Shown one piece after another: positions 43,177 through 56,785 of a stretch of 64,000 nt of DNA. Below the pieces are notes generated by a model. That model saw only the letters and a program-made list of their open reading frames with translations, was not told the DNA's origin and ran no database searches. The DNA is from Stenotrophomonas sp. ASS1 (lineage in GTDB: Bacteria > Pseudomonadota > Gammaproteobacteria > Xanthomonadales > Xanthomonadaceae), in contig NZ_CP031167.1 in the NCBI RefSeq assembly GCF_004346925.1, forward strand, positions 3,554,001-3,618,000, read 5' to 3'. Position 1 is the first letter of the stretch. The number at the start of each line of letters is the position of its first letter. Made by a program: the position numbers and the translations under genes.

Positions 43177-45011
43177 CGCCCTTCCCTCTTCCTGCGTTCG
43201 TTTTCCAGCTGGAACTTGGCCCGCAGCAATGCGCCCGGATCATCCGGCACGCGCCGCATCCACGCCTCCACCGCCTGCTGCTCCTCGCGTTGGCGTGGGG
43301 TGGTGCCGTCGCTGCCTGGAACGGGCATGCCATCCTGATCGCCTTTGCCCTCACGTGCCTGCTGCATGGCCTGCTGCATGCGCTGGCGCTGCTGCTCATC
43401 AGCCTGGGCCTGCGCCTTGGCATCCTCCACCTGTGGCGGCGCCTGCTGTCCATCGCGGCCGCGCTCGCCGGGCTGCGGGCTCGACTGGTTCTTGTCGTCA
43501 CCGGGATTGGGCTGGCCCTGCTGACCCGACTGCGGCTGTCCCTGACCGGGATTCTGCTGGCCCTGCTGCGGCTGCTGGCCCTGCGGATTCTGCTGGCCCT
43601 GTGAATCGTTCTGCTGCTTCTGCTGTCCGTTCTGCGGTGGCTTCTGCTGATCCTGGCCTTTGCCACCCGACGGCTTGCGCTTGCGCGCGGCATCGACCAC
43701 GGCACGGTTGGCGACCGCATCGGCCATGCCGGGATGCAGTGCCAGCGCGCGGTCGTAGGCGGCAATGGCTTCGTCGTAGTGGCCCTGGCGGGCCAGCGTA
43801 TTGGCCAGGTTGTACCAGCCCGCATCGCTGTCGATGCCCTCGAACTGCTTGCGAGCACTGGCGAAATCACCGTTGCGGTAAGCCTGCGCACCTTCGGCCA
43901 GACGCTGGTGCTGCATCTGGTCGGCGCGCTTCCACAGCGTGCCCTGCGCCGGCGGTGCAGCCGGCACCGCAGGCGCCTGCGCCTGCACATCACTCATCCA
44001 TGGCAGCAGGCCCACCGCCAGCACCGCCGCCAGCAGCGCGCGGCGACGGAAAGCGAGCAGCGCCAGCAGCATCACCGGTGGCAGCAGCCAGAACCCTTCA
44101 TCACGCCATTGCTTGCCCTCGCCGGGCCGCTGCGCCGCAGTACCCTCGCGTGCATCAAGTACGCCCAGCGCACGCAGATCACTGTCATCGGTGGCGATGC
44201 GGGCATAGCGGCCTCCGCCTGCGGTCGCCACCGCACGCAGGCTGCCTTCATCCAGCGCGGCCTGGCGGATCTGCCCAGTGCCATCCCGGTACGCCGCACC
44301 GGCAGATGTGCCTAGCCCCAGTACCGACACCTGCATGCCGAGGCTGCGCGCCTGCGCTGCGGCCAGTGCCGCTTCATCATCCGCCTGATCGCTGACCAGC
44401 AGGATCTGCCCCCGCAATGCCCCGATCTGGCGCATCAACCGCGTCGCCCAGTCGATGCCACGGTCGGCGCGTTGTCCGTCGCGCGGCATCACATCCGGCG
44501 ACAGCGCGTCCAGATACAGCGCGACGTTGCTGCCGTCATCGGTCAGCGGTGCCACGGTGTAGGCATCCTCGGCATAGACCACCAGGCCCACCTGGCCCCC
44601 CTGGCGGGCACGCAGCAGCTCGCCCACTTTCGCCCGAGCCTGCAGCAGGCGCGACGGCGGCAGATCGGTGGCATTGATCCGGCTGGACAGATCCAGCACG
44701 ACCAGCAGCGGTGCGCTGGCCTGGAACATCGGTTGTGCCTGCTGCCGCCAACTCGGCCCGGCCATGGCCAACGCTGCCAAGGTCCAGCCCAGCAGCACGG
44801 CCCAGGGCAGGCGTGCACGGCGGCGCGTGCCCGCAGCCAGCAGATGCGGCAACAGGTGGGCATCCACCGCTGTTCGCCACACGTCGCTGCGCCGCTGCCG
44901 ATACAATGCCACAGCGATGATCAACGGCAACGCCAGCAACGCCCACAGCCATTCCGGACGCAGGAAGTGCAGCGCGTTCCAGTCGGGAAGATTCGAAGCA
45001 AGCGCGATCAT
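43173..45011 (-). CDS. batB: BatB-type VWA protein fused to TPR and Gln-rich region (BatB/BatC)
   Basis: A 612-residue protein: two N-terminal membrane helices (ALLALPLIIAVALY; WAVLLGWTLAALAMAG) and a von Willebrand A domain (about residues 90-290). A third helix (FWLLPPVMLLALLAF) follows, then a TPR segment (AEGAQAYRNGDFASARKQFEG and the next repeat) and a long Gln/Pro/Gly-rich tail. The TPR part corresponds to separate BatC proteins elsewhere, so this is a BatB-BatC fusion. The MIDAS motif is altered: LVVLDLSSRINATD (about 103) reads D-L-S-S-R where D-x-S-x-S is expected. ATG 45011 overlaps the batA stop (ATGA). Confidence 0.88.
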   Translation of the reverse strand: MIALASNLPDWNALHFLRPEWLWALLALPLIIAVALYRQRRSDVWRTAVDAHLLPHLLAAGTRRRARLPWAVLLGWTLAALAMAGPSWRQQAQPMFQASAPLLVVLDLSSRINATDLPPSRLLQARAKVGELLRARQGGQVGLVVYAEDAYTVAPLTDDGSNVALYLDALSPDVMPRDGQRADRGIDWATRLMRQIGALRGQILLVSDQADDEAALAAAQARSLGMQVSVLGLGTSAGAAYRDGTGQIRQAALDEGSLRAVATAGGGRYARIATDDSDLRALGVLDAREGTAAQRPGEGKQWRDEGFWLLPPVMLLALLAFRRRALLAAVLAVGLLPWMSDVQAQAPAVPAAPPAQGTLWKRADQMQHQRLAEGAQAYRNGDFASARKQFEGIDSDAGWYNLANTLARQGHYDEAIAAYDRALALHPGMADAVANRAVVDAARKRKPSGGKGQDQQKPPQNGQQKQQNDSQGQQNPQGQQPQQGQQNPGQGQPQSGQQGQPNPGDDKNQSSPQPGERGRDGQQAPPQVEDAKAQAQADEQQRQRMQQAMQQAREGKGDQDGMPVPGSDGTTPRQREEQQAVEAWMRRVPDDPGALLRAKFQLENERRKREGR

Positions 45012-46012
45012 CGGCGACGCTCCGGCCACAGCCAGGCCAATGCGCCCAGCAGCAAGGCCAGGCCCAGCGGCCATGCATAGCGTTCCTCTCGCGGTCGCAG
45101 GCTTGGTCCCTTCGCAGCGATCGGCTCGAGCCGGTCCAGTTCGGCATAGATGCCGGCCAGCTGTGCAGTGTCGCGGGCGCGGAAGAACTGGCCGCCGGTC
45201 ATGCTCGCGATCTTCTTCAAGGTAGCCTCGTCGACCGGATCCTGGTCGGCGGAAATGGGAATACCGAACAGGCGCATGCTGCCATCACCGCCAAAGGCGA
45301 CGGTGTGGATACGCACACCTTCGGCACGCGCGACTTCGGCGGCACGCAGCGGTTCCAGCACGCCGGCATTGCTGACGCCGTCGGTCAGCAGAATCAGCAC
45401 GCGCTGGCCTTCGGGCTGGCTGCGCAGGCGCTTCACCGCCAGGCCGATGGCATCACCGATGGCGGTCTCGCGCCCGGCCAGGCCGACCACGCTGTCGCGC
45501 AGCTGGTCGCGCACGCTGGCCAGATCGGCCGTAAGCGGCGTCAACGTGTAGGCGCGGTCGCCGAAGATCAGCAGACCGATGCGATCACCGGCGCGGCGAT
45601 CGAGGAAGTCGGCCAGCACCGCCTTCGCGGCAGTGAGGCGATCCACCGCCTGCCCGCCCAGCACCATGTCGCCCTCGCCCATGCTGCCGGACACGTCCAT
45701 CGCCAGCATCATCTGCCGGCCCTCCTGCGGCGGCGTGATTGCTTCACCCAGCTGTTGCGGGCGAGCCAGTGCGACGCACAGCGCGCACCAACCCAGCCAC
45801 AACAGCAGCGTGCGCAGCCACGACACATCAACGCGGCCGCCACCGGACAGCGCTTGCAGTTCCGTCGCCGCATAGGGCACCCGCAGCGCAGCGCCGGGAT
45901 CGGCACGACGCTTCCACCAGCGCATCAGCAACGGCAACGGCAGCGCCAGCAGGGCCAGCGGCCACGCCAGCTGCAGGTCCGGCCATGGCCAGTAACTTGC
46001 CAGCAGGTTCAT
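45008..46012 (-). CDS. batA: BatA-type VWA-domain membrane protein
   Basis: A 334-residue protein with two N-terminal helices, a VWA domain with an intact MIDAS motif (MLAMDVSGSMGEGD, about residue 105; T in LTDGVSN) and a C-terminal helix (WPLGLALLLGALAWLWP). That is the standard BatA layout, with the VWA domain in the periplasm. The start ATG 46012 overlaps the DUF4381 stop (ATGA); the frame upstream of it is antisense-like. It is expected to act with MoxR and BatB. Confidence 0.9.
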   Translation of the reverse strand: MNLLASYWPWPDLQLAWPLALLALPLPLLMRWWKRRADPGAALRVPYAATELQALSGGGRVDVSWLRTLLLWLGWCALCVALARPQQLGEAITPPQEGRQMMLAMDVSGSMGEGDMVLGGQAVDRLTAAKAVLADFLDRRAGDRIGLLIFGDRAYTLTPLTADLASVRDQLRDSVVGLAGRETAIGDAIGLAVKRLRSQPEGQRVLILLTDGVSNAGVLEPLRAAEVARAEGVRIHTVAFGGDGSMRLFGIPISADQDPVDEATLKKIASMTGGQFFRARDTAQLAGIYAELDRLEPIAAKGPSLRPREERYAWPLGLALLLGALAWLWPERRR

Positions 46013-46458
46013 CGGCGCCGCTCCAGCAGCATGCCCAGGTAGCGCTCGCGCGCCCAGCTGCGCAGCGCCGCCACATCGTTGGCGTCCACCCGTGGGCGAT
46101 AGGCGCCTTCCGCCAGCAGACTGCGACGTGCCGCGGGCAGCGTGCCTTTCGGATCCACGCGCTGCCACCAGGCGTCATCGCGCAGGGATTCACTGCCGGG
46201 CTGCGCCTGGCGTGCGGCGCGACGCAGCAGTCCGGCGATGGCTGCCAGTTCCGCAGCAGCATCGGCGGTAGATGCCAGCTCCTGATCGAACAGCTGCAAC
46301 CAGCGTTGGCGGCGACGGCGACGCTGCCACCAGAAGAAGACCGCCACCACCAGCAACAGCAGCACCACGCCGCCGATCATCAGATAGCCCGGTGCCGGCG
46401 GCCACCATGATGGGGCGGGTGGCACCTGCACATCGCGCAGCGGCAGGTTCGCGCTCAT
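46009..46458 (-). CDS. DUF4381-family small membrane protein
   Basis: A 149-residue protein. A short periplasmic start (LRDVQVPPAPSWWPPAPGY) is followed by one helix (LMIGGVVLLLLVVAVFFWW), a stretch of arginines and a cytoplasmic helical domain. The LRDVxxPxxxxWWPPAPG(Y/W) start is diagnostic of the DUF4381 family found in MoxR/Bat operons. It overlaps neighbours at both ends by 4 bases, so it is translated in step with them. Confidence 0.9.
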   Translation of the reverse strand: MSANLPLRDVQVPPAPSWWPPAPGYLMIGGVVLLLLVVAVFFWWQRRRRRQRWLQLFDQELASTADAAAELAAIAGLLRRAARQAQPGSESLRDDAWWQRVDPKGTLPAARRSLLAEGAYRPRVDANDVAALRSWARERYLGMLLERRR

Positions 46459-47384
46459 GCCGGCACCTCGGTCGGTAATGGCGCCAGCCAGGCATCACTG
46501 GGCGCGTCGGTGGACAGCACCTGCACATCGACGCGGCGCGCTCCCAGCTGGCGCCGCAGCTCCTGCAGCGGTTCAACGAAATGGGCCTGCCAATGAGCCT
46601 GGACCTCGCCGCGTCGCAGGTCGAGGCCGATGCGCTGCTGCAGGGTCTGGAACTGCAGCGCGGCTGACGGAGGCTGCAGTTCCAGTGGATCCACCAGCAG
46701 CACCAGACTGAGGTCGTGGTGCTGGGCCAGCGCACTCCAGCGCGCCGGCGGAATACGGATGGCCTGCTGCGGATCGGCCAGCACCAGCACACGTGCACCC
46801 GGGCGCAGGACGCGACCGGCATGGTCCAGCGCACGTTCCAGGCCAAGGTCATCGGCCGGGGGCTGCGCATACCAGCGGGTGAGCGCGTCCAGCACACGCA
46901 ATACGCCGCGCGGGCCGCCTGCCGGTGCAATCGGTGGTTCACGGTCGCTGCCACGCAGGGCGCCGATGCGATCGCCGCGACGCTGCGCCGACCACGCGGC
47001 GACGGCGCCCGCGCGTGCAGCCTGCACCGATTTGAAGCGCACGCGGGTGCCGAAGTACAGGGCCGGCGAGGTATCGGCCACGATCAGGCTGACCCGCTCG
47101 CGTTCGGCCTGGAACAGCTTGGTATGGGCACGTCCGGTACGCGCGGTCACCCGCCAGTCGATATGCCGTGCATCATCACCGGCCACGTACTCGCGTGACT
47201 CGGCATATTCCATGCCACGCCCGCGCAGCGGCGACGGCGCCTGCCCGGCGTTGCCGGCGCGGCCACGGCGTGGCGGCGGCGGTCGCTGTGCAAGGCGGCG
47301 CAGCGCCACCAGTTCGGACAGTTGCGGGCGCAGCCCGTCACCGTCACTGACGGAGGAGGCGTGGTGCAGGGATGGATCGGTCAT
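46455..47384 (-). CDS. DUF58-family protein
   Basis: A 309-residue soluble or membrane-associated protein with the DUF58 signature GRGMEYAESREYVAGDDARHIDWRVTARTGRAHTK split over about residues 55-95. A degenerate VWA-like C-terminal domain follows (LIVADTSPALYFG, RVLVLADPQQA). DUF58 proteins always accompany MoxR ATPases. It begins 8 bases after the moxR stop and overlaps DUF4381 by 4 bases. Role unknown beyond the operon link. Confidence 0.9.
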   Translation of the reverse strand: MTDPSLHHASSVSDGDGLRPQLSELVALRRLAQRPPPPRRGRAGNAGQAPSPLRGRGMEYAESREYVAGDDARHIDWRVTARTGRAHTKLFQAERERVSLIVADTSPALYFGTRVRFKSVQAARAGAVAAWSAQRRGDRIGALRGSDREPPIAPAGGPRGVLRVLDALTRWYAQPPADDLGLERALDHAGRVLRPGARVLVLADPQQAIRIPPARWSALAQHHDLSLVLLVDPLELQPPSAALQFQTLQQRIGLDLRRGEVQAHWQAHFVEPLQELRRQLGARRVDVQVLSTDAPSDAWLAPLPTEVPA

Positions 47385-47392
47385 GCGCAGGC

Positions 47393-48418
47393 TCAGGGTG
47401 CCGGCACCCGGGCCAGCAGCTCCTGCACCAGGCGTTCGCCATCCCAGCCTTCAGCGGTGGCTTCATAGCTGGGCAGCACGCGATGGCGCAGCACGTCGGC
47501 GGCAACCGCACGCACGTCATCGGGGGTGACGAAATCGCGGCCAGCCAACCAGGCGCGCGCGCGTGCACAGCGTTCCAGCGCGATGGAACCGCGCGGGCTG
47601 GCGCCCCATGCAATGCGGCGGCCAAGGCCAGCGTCATAGCGCGACGGATCACGCGAGGCCAGCACCAGCTCGATCAGGTAGCGTTCCAGCGCCGGCGCCA
47701 TGTGCAGGTCCAGCACTTCGCGGCGGGCATCGAACACATCCTGCATCGGCAGCTTTTCCGGCGCTTGTGCGGCTTCGCCCAACGCACCACGGGCTCGCTC
47801 GCGAGCCAGGCGCAGGATCTCCGATTCGGCGGCCTGGTCCGGGTAGCCGATGCGCACATGCATCAGGAAACGGTCCAACTGCGCTTCCGGCAGCGGGAAG
47901 GTGCCTTCCTGCTCGATCGGGTTCTGCGTGGCCATCACCAGGAACAGCGGCGGCAGCGCGTAGGTGTGGCGGCCCACGGTGACCTGGCGCTCGCCCATCG
48001 CTTCCAGCAGTGCCGACTGCACCTTGGCTGGCGCGCGGTTGATTTCATCGGCCAGCAGGATCGGATGGAAGATCGGGCCGGGTACGAATTCGAAGCGGCC
48101 TTCCTGCGGGCGCCAGATCTCGGTGCCGGTCAGGTCGGCCGGCAGCAGGTCCGGGGTGAACTGCACGCGGGCGAAGTCGGCCTCCAGGCGCGAGGCCAGC
48201 GCGCGGATCGCCGTGGTCTTGGCCAGGCCCGGAGCGCCTTCCACCAGCAGGTGGCCATCGGCCAGCAGCGCGATCAGCAGGCGTTCGACCAGCGCGGCCT
48301 GGCCGACGATCTCGGCCGACAATGCGTCGCGCAGCTGGCTGAAAGCGGCATGCAGGCGGGAGGTGGCCGGCGCGGACGGCGGCGAGACGGTTTCGGGCAT
48401 CGGCGGTGGCAGGTTCAT
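47393..48418 (-). CDS. MoxR-family AAA+ ATPase
   Basis: A 342-residue AAA+ ATPase of the MoxR/RavA clade. Walker A is GAPGLAKTT (about 60), Walker B ILLADEINRAP (about 121), sensor 1 is MATQNPIEQEGT, and the second region holds SPRGSIAL. MoxR proteins act as chaperones that mature or insert metals or other cofactors into partner complexes, often with VWA proteins such as BatA/B. ATG 48418 is taken as start where conserved sequence begins; the Shine-Dalgarno is weak (AAAGG). First gene of the six-gene operon. Confidence 0.92.
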   Translation of the reverse strand: MNLPPPMPETVSPPSAPATSRLHAAFSQLRDALSAEIVGQAALVERLLIALLADGHLLVEGAPGLAKTTAIRALASRLEADFARVQFTPDLLPADLTGTEIWRPQEGRFEFVPGPIFHPILLADEINRAPAKVQSALLEAMGERQVTVGRHTYALPPLFLVMATQNPIEQEGTFPLPEAQLDRFLMHVRIGYPDQAAESEILRLARERARGALGEAAQAPEKLPMQDVFDARREVLDLHMAPALERYLIELVLASRDPSRYDAGLGRRIAWGASPRGSIALERCARARAWLAGRDFVTPDDVRAVAADVLRHRVLPSYEATAEGWDGERLVQELLARVPAP

Positions 48419-48508
48419 GGGGGCCTTTGACCGGCGCGGGACGGCACGGGTTCCCGACATCATCGCAGGGTGCCCTGCGAATGGCATCAAGAACGGCTGA
48501 ACGGCCCA

Positions 48509-48560
48509 TCCACGCATGGCGTGGATCTACTGGACATGGGCGGCGTGGATCTACTGGCGG
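48509..48560. repeat. Two copies of a GGCGTGGATCTACTGG unit (SMAG-like)
   Basis: CCACGCATGGCGTGGATCTAC is a full palindrome with a CTAC end. A truncated second copy (GGCGTGGATCTACTGG) follows directly. The same unit occurs at 13.30-13.39 kb. Confidence 0.65.
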
Positions 48561-48599
48561 AAACGCAGAAGGGCCGCGCAGGGCGGCCCTTCTGCGTTT
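48561..48599 (-). terminator. Terminator of the pil operon
   Basis: AAACGCAGAAGGGCCG and CGGCCCTTCTGCGTTT form a perfect 16-bp stem with a seven-base loop, 15 bases after the pilQ stop. Confidence 0.85.
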
Positions 48600-48614
48600 C
48601 GCGGAGGCGCGGGC

Positions 48615-50588
48615 TCAGTTCTGCTTGGCCACGCGCAGCACCTTCGGGGTCACGAACACCAGCAGCTCGGCCTTGTCCTTGTTGCGGCCGCGCTTCTTGA
48701 ACAGGTTGCCCAGAAACGGCACGTCGCCCAGGAACGGCACCTTGCTGATGCTGCTGCGGTCGGTGAACTCGTACACACCACCGATGACCACGGTCTGCCC
48801 ATCCTCGACCAGCACCGCGGTGTTGACCTCACGGCGGTTGATCGACGGTACCGTGCCGTAGCCCTGCAGTTCGATCAGGCGGTCGACTTCGTCCTTCTTC
48901 ACCTGCATGTTGAGGAACACGCGGTTGTCATTGGTGATGGTCGGAGTCACCCGCAGTTCCAGCACCACTTCCTTGAACTGCACGTTCGGGGTGGAACCGG
49001 CGCCACCGGCAGCACCGGTGCCGCTGATGGTGACGTAGCCGATTTCCTTGCCCTGCTTGATCATCGCCTCGCGCTGGTTGGTGGTGACCACGCGCGGGTT
49101 GGAGATCACCTCACCCCGCGACTCTTCCTGCATGGCCGACAGCTCCACGTCCAGCAAGTAGCCTGCGTTGAGGATCGACAGCGCCAGCGAACCCGGATTG
49201 CTGGCCGTAGCCACCGGCAGGTTCCAGTTCAGGCCACGCTTGATGGTCGGGCCGCTGGGAATCGGCGCCGGGCCGACGCTGCCACCGGCCTGCCACTCAC
49301 GGACCGCCTTGGCGTTGGCCAGTGCGGTATCGACCTGCGACTTGCGGGTTTCCTCGTTGGCAGCGAGGCTGCCGCTGAAGTACACGTTGTCGCGGCTGCC
49401 GCTGATGCCGAACTTCGCACCCAGCTCGCGGGCGAAGGTGTCGGTCGCGATGACGATGCGGCTTTCGATCAGCACCTGGTCGACCGGGCGGTCGATCACG
49501 CTGATCAGCTCGCGCATGCGCGCGATCTTCTTCGGAATGTCGCTGATCATCAGCGTGTTGGTGCGCTCGTCGGCGACGATGCGGCCACGCCCGGACAGGA
49601 AGCCACTCTCCTCCTGCGACGAGCCGCCACCACCGCCATTGCCGCCACCACTGCCGCCACCGATGCCCTTGGCCTCGGTCAGCGCTTTGAAGATCTGCGT
49701 GGCGCTGTGGTAGTTGATCTGGACGTAATCGGTGACCAGGTCTTCGCGGTTCTCGATGGCGATGCGCGCGTCTTCCTTCTCCTGCTCGAACTTGGCCAGC
49801 TCAGCCTGCGGAGCGACCCAGATCACGCTGCCATCGCGACGCTTGTCCAGGCCCTTGGCACGCAGCACGATGTCCAGCGCCTGGTCCCACGGCACGTTGA
49901 CCAGGCGCAGGGTCACATTGCCCTGTACCGAATCGGAAGCCACCACGTTGAGATTGGATTCCTCGGCGATCAACTGCAGCACGGTGCGCACCGGCACGTC
50001 CTGGAAGTTGAAGGTCACCGGCTTGCCGGTGAAACCGCGCTGACCAACAGCCTTGGCAGCCTGGGTGACGCTGCCGGCGGTGACTGCACCGACAGCGGCC
50101 GGCGCCTGCCGCGGGCTGATCTCGACCACGTATTCGTTGCCGCTCTGGTAGGCCAGTGATTCGACCGCACCGCCGGTGCTCAGCACCAGCTGGGTACCGG
50201 CACCGGACGGCTTGGCGTCGATGCGCTGCACCGGCGTGGCGAAGTCGATGACGTTCATCGGCTTCTGCAGGTTGGCCGGCAGTCGGGCGTTACCGACATC
50301 GACCACCACGCTGTTGCCCTGCGTACGCAGGTCCGGAACCGCGCCCTGGCCGTCGAACTGGACGATCAGGCGCCCGGCGCCATCATCGCCGCGCTTGAAA
50401 TCGATCTTGGCCACCGACAGGCCGGCCGGCGCTGCCGCCGGTGCCACGGTGGCGCCCACCGGCTTTTCCGCCGGTGCGGCGGCCAGCGCCGGAGCGCAGG
50501 CCAGCATCAGCGCGACTCCCAACGCGCTGACACGGTTCAAGGTAAAGCGCCGGATGGGACGCAGCCCCTTGGCTTGGTGAAAGGTCAT
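48615..50588 (-). CDS. pilQ: Type IV pilus secretin PilQ
   Basis: A 657-residue outer-membrane secretin through which the type IV pilus leaves the cell. Signal peptide (ALAAA region) and AMIN domains (VAKIDFKRGDDGAGRLIVQFDG; VVVDVGNARLPANLQ) come first. An N0/STN domain (VTFNFQDVPVRTVLQLIAEESNLNVV) and N1 domain follow, then the secretin core ending with VPFLGDVPFLGNLFKKR. A Gly/Ser-rich loop (GGGSGGGNGGGGGS) lies in the N1/secretin junction. It is last in pilMNOPQ, 21 bp after pilP. Confidence 0.96.
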   Translation of the reverse strand: MTFHQAKGLRPIRRFTLNRVSALGVALMLACAPALAAAPAEKPVGATVAPAAAPAGLSVAKIDFKRGDDGAGRLIVQFDGQGAVPDLRTQGNSVVVDVGNARLPANLQKPMNVIDFATPVQRIDAKPSGAGTQLVLSTGGAVESLAYQSGNEYVVEISPRQAPAAVGAVTAGSVTQAAKAVGQRGFTGKPVTFNFQDVPVRTVLQLIAEESNLNVVASDSVQGNVTLRLVNVPWDQALDIVLRAKGLDKRRDGSVIWVAPQAELAKFEQEKEDARIAIENREDLVTDYVQINYHSATQIFKALTEAKGIGGGSGGGNGGGGGSSQEESGFLSGRGRIVADERTNTLMISDIPKKIARMRELISVIDRPVDQVLIESRIVIATDTFARELGAKFGISGSRDNVYFSGSLAANEETRKSQVDTALANAKAVREWQAGGSVGPAPIPSGPTIKRGLNWNLPVATASNPGSLALSILNAGYLLDVELSAMQEESRGEVISNPRVVTTNQREAMIKQGKEIGYVTISGTGAAGGAGSTPNVQFKEVVLELRVTPTITNDNRVFLNMQVKKDEVDRLIELQGYGTVPSINRREVNTAVLVEDGQTVVIGGVYEFTDRSSISKVPFLGDVPFLGNLFKKRGRNKDKAELLVFVTPKVLRVAKQN

Positions 50589-50609
50589 CGTGCTATCCCC
50601 AGTAAACGA

Positions 50610-51146
50610 TCATTGATCTTCAAGCGAGAGCGTCGCCGGCCGTTCCAGCCAGCCGCCCGCGCCATCCGGCACCAGTTCGATCAGCTCCACGTGGTCTTCG
50701 AAGACCGCCGTGACCCGCCCGTCGCTCTGCCCCAGGTAGCCGCCCGGGCGTACCCGGTAGGTCACCTTGTCCGGCCCCATCACCAGCGCCACGGTGGCGG
50801 CTCCGGTGCCGATGGTGCCGACCATGTCCAGTGCGTCCAGCGGGAAGCCTTCCAGCGGCTCCTTGCGCCGGTTCGGATCCGGACGCAATCCGCCATTCCC
50901 CTGCTGCGGATTGGTCCAGGCATCGGTGAACGGATCGCGCAGACCCTGTGCGGAGTATTCGAAGGTTTCGAACTGCTGCATCACCGGCAGCGGCTCCAGC
51001 GGCTGCGCCGGTCGCGCACGCTCGCCTTCCACCCACTTTTCAAGATTCGGTGCATCACCCGGCGTGCTGGTCACATCGCGGCCGCACGCGGCCAGCATCA
51101 GCACGACGGCAGCCATCCCACAACGCGCAAAGAGGGAACGGATCAC
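50610..51146 (-). CDS. pilP: Type IV pilus lipoprotein PilP
   Basis: A 178-residue inner-membrane lipoprotein (lipobox VLMLAAC, Cys21) that links the PilNO platform to PilQ. The C-terminal homology domain (LDMVGTIGTGAATVALVMGPD...YRVRPGGYLGQSDGRV) is present. The start is GTG at 51146, overlapping the pilO stop as GTGA. An internal ATG at residue 11 would truncate the signal sequence. Confidence 0.93.
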   Translation of the reverse strand: MIRSLFARCGMAAVVLMLAACGRDVTSTPGDAPNLEKWVEGERARPAQPLEPLPVMQQFETFEYSAQGLRDPFTDAWTNPQQGNGGLRPDPNRRKEPLEGFPLDALDMVGTIGTGAATVALVMGPDKVTYRVRPGGYLGQSDGRVTAVFEDHVELIELVPDGAGGWLERPATLSLEDQ

Positions 51147-51799
51147 TTCTTCTCCTCCTTGCCGGCGTCAGCCGCCTGCTGTGCCTGCACCTCGGTCTCA
51201 TCCAGATAGCGATAGGTCTTGACCGTGCCGGACAGCTCCAGCGCACCGCTGCGGGCGTTGCCGCTGGTCTTGTCCTTGGGCTTGAGGTTGATGTCGTGCA
51301 TGGTCAGGATGACCACGCGCGGCAGCGACGCCACGCCACTGACGAAGGCACCGAACTGGTGGTAACTGCCCACCATGCGCAGCTTGATCGGCTTCTCGGC
51401 GTAGAACTCCTTGACCTGCTCCTGCTCCGGCTCGAACAGCTCGTTGGTCAGGCCGCTGGACAGCGCAGTCTGCGAGATGTCGATGATCAGGTCCGGCATT
51501 TCGGTCTTGCTGGGCAGCTGCCGCAGCATCTGCTGCAGCACCTGTTCCATCTGTGCCAGCTGCTGCTTCAGCGGCGCCAGGTTCACCGCACGCTCCTGCT
51601 GCTTGGTGAACTCCGAACGCAGCTCGACTTCCTTCGATTCCAGGCCGGCCAGTTCCTCGCGCTTGCCACTGATCAGCAGCATCCACGCCACGAACATGAT
51701 CACCAGCGCCAACAGCGAGCAGAAGACGATCTTGGCCTTCTGCGGCCAGTTGCCGATGTCGTTGAAATCCAGGTTCTTCAGATCGATTTTCTGGCTCAT
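51143..51799 (-). CDS. pilO: Type IV pilus platform protein PilO
   Basis: A 218-residue bitopic inner-membrane protein: a cytoplasmic start with FNDIGNWPQKAKI, TM helix (IVFCSLLALVIMFVAWMLL), coiled coil (residues about 45-95) and a periplasmic ferredoxin-like domain (IKLRMVGSYHQFGAFVSGVASLPRVV). It pairs with PilN. ATG overlaps the pilN stop (ATGA). Confidence 0.95.
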   Translation of the reverse strand: MSQKIDLKNLDFNDIGNWPQKAKIVFCSLLALVIMFVAWMLLISGKREELAGLESKEVELRSEFTKQQERAVNLAPLKQQLAQMEQVLQQMLRQLPSKTEMPDLIIDISQTALSSGLTNELFEPEQEQVKEFYAEKPIKLRMVGSYHQFGAFVSGVASLPRVVILTMHDINLKPKDKTSGNARSGALELSGTVKTYRYLDETEVQAQQAADAGKEEKK

Positions 51800-52691
51800 G
51801 CGCGATCCCCCTGCAGCGGGGCGTTGAAGGCCTGCGGCGGCTGCGCCAGGCGGCTGCCCTCGGGCTTCGGCGCAGGCTTTGCAGCCGGGGCTGCCGGCTG
51901 GTTCGGCGTAGCCGGGGCCGGGGTGGCAGCAGGTGGGTTGACCGGCGCGGCGGCGGGTGCGGGTGCAGCCGGTGCAGCAGCGGGCTGGCCTGCGGCCGGT
52001 GCAGCAGGTGCCGCTGCATCCGGGCCGGCTGCAAGCGGTGCCACTGCGGGCGGAGCCGGCGTTGCCACCGAACCATCGGCGTTGAGGCCTGGCGTACCGG
52101 CCACTTCCTCACTCTGTGCCGGCAGCTTCACCTTGACCACGAACACATAGGGCAGCGCCTTGATGTCGGCCAGCGGGCCCACCTTGCCGTCCTTGTCCTT
52201 CTCGGGATCACGCGCTTCGATGATCGACAGTTCCGGGTTGGTCATCCAACCGGAGGTCTCCAGGTTGCGCATGTACGCCGAAACACGGGCATTGGACTGG
52301 GTACGGCCTTCCAGGGTCAGCACGTCGCCTTCCTGCTTCAGCGCGGTCAGCACCAGGCCATCGGGAATCGTGCGCACCAGCGCATCGAACAGGTGCACCA
52401 TCTGCGAGCGCTTGGCCTGCAGTTCCTCGATCACCTTCTTGCGGGCCAGCAGGCGTTCCTTCTGCGCGTCGAGGCGGTCGATCTCCTTGTTCTGTTCCTT
52501 GACCTTCTCGATCTCGGCTTCCAGATAGGCGTTGCGGTCCATCTGGCCGCTCACCTGGCGGTCGTAGTAGAACCAGATCACCAGCGACAGCAGCAGGCCA
52601 CCGATCGCGGCCATGCCCAGCATTGCGTAGAACTCGCGCTGGCGTTGCTTGCGCCGCTCGGCGCGCCAGGGCAATAGATTGATGCGTGCCA

Positions 52692-52692
<1 letters not shown>
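51796..52692 (-). CDS. pilN: Type IV pilus platform protein PilN
   Basis: A 298-residue protein. The N-terminal MARINLLPWRAERRK binds PilM; one TM helix, a coiled coil and a periplasmic domain follow. Beyond the domain the protein carries a roughly 85-residue Ala/Pro-rich tail, which makes it longer than the usual 180-220 residues. Its ATG overlaps the pilM stop by one base. Confidence 0.94.

Positions 52693-56785
<4,093 letters not shown>

Noticed and set aside
43290..43604. Hydrophobic plus-strand ORF of 104 residues
   Set aside because: It is the complement of the Gln-rich tail of BatB; CAG repeats read in the other strand give Leu-rich sequence by chance.
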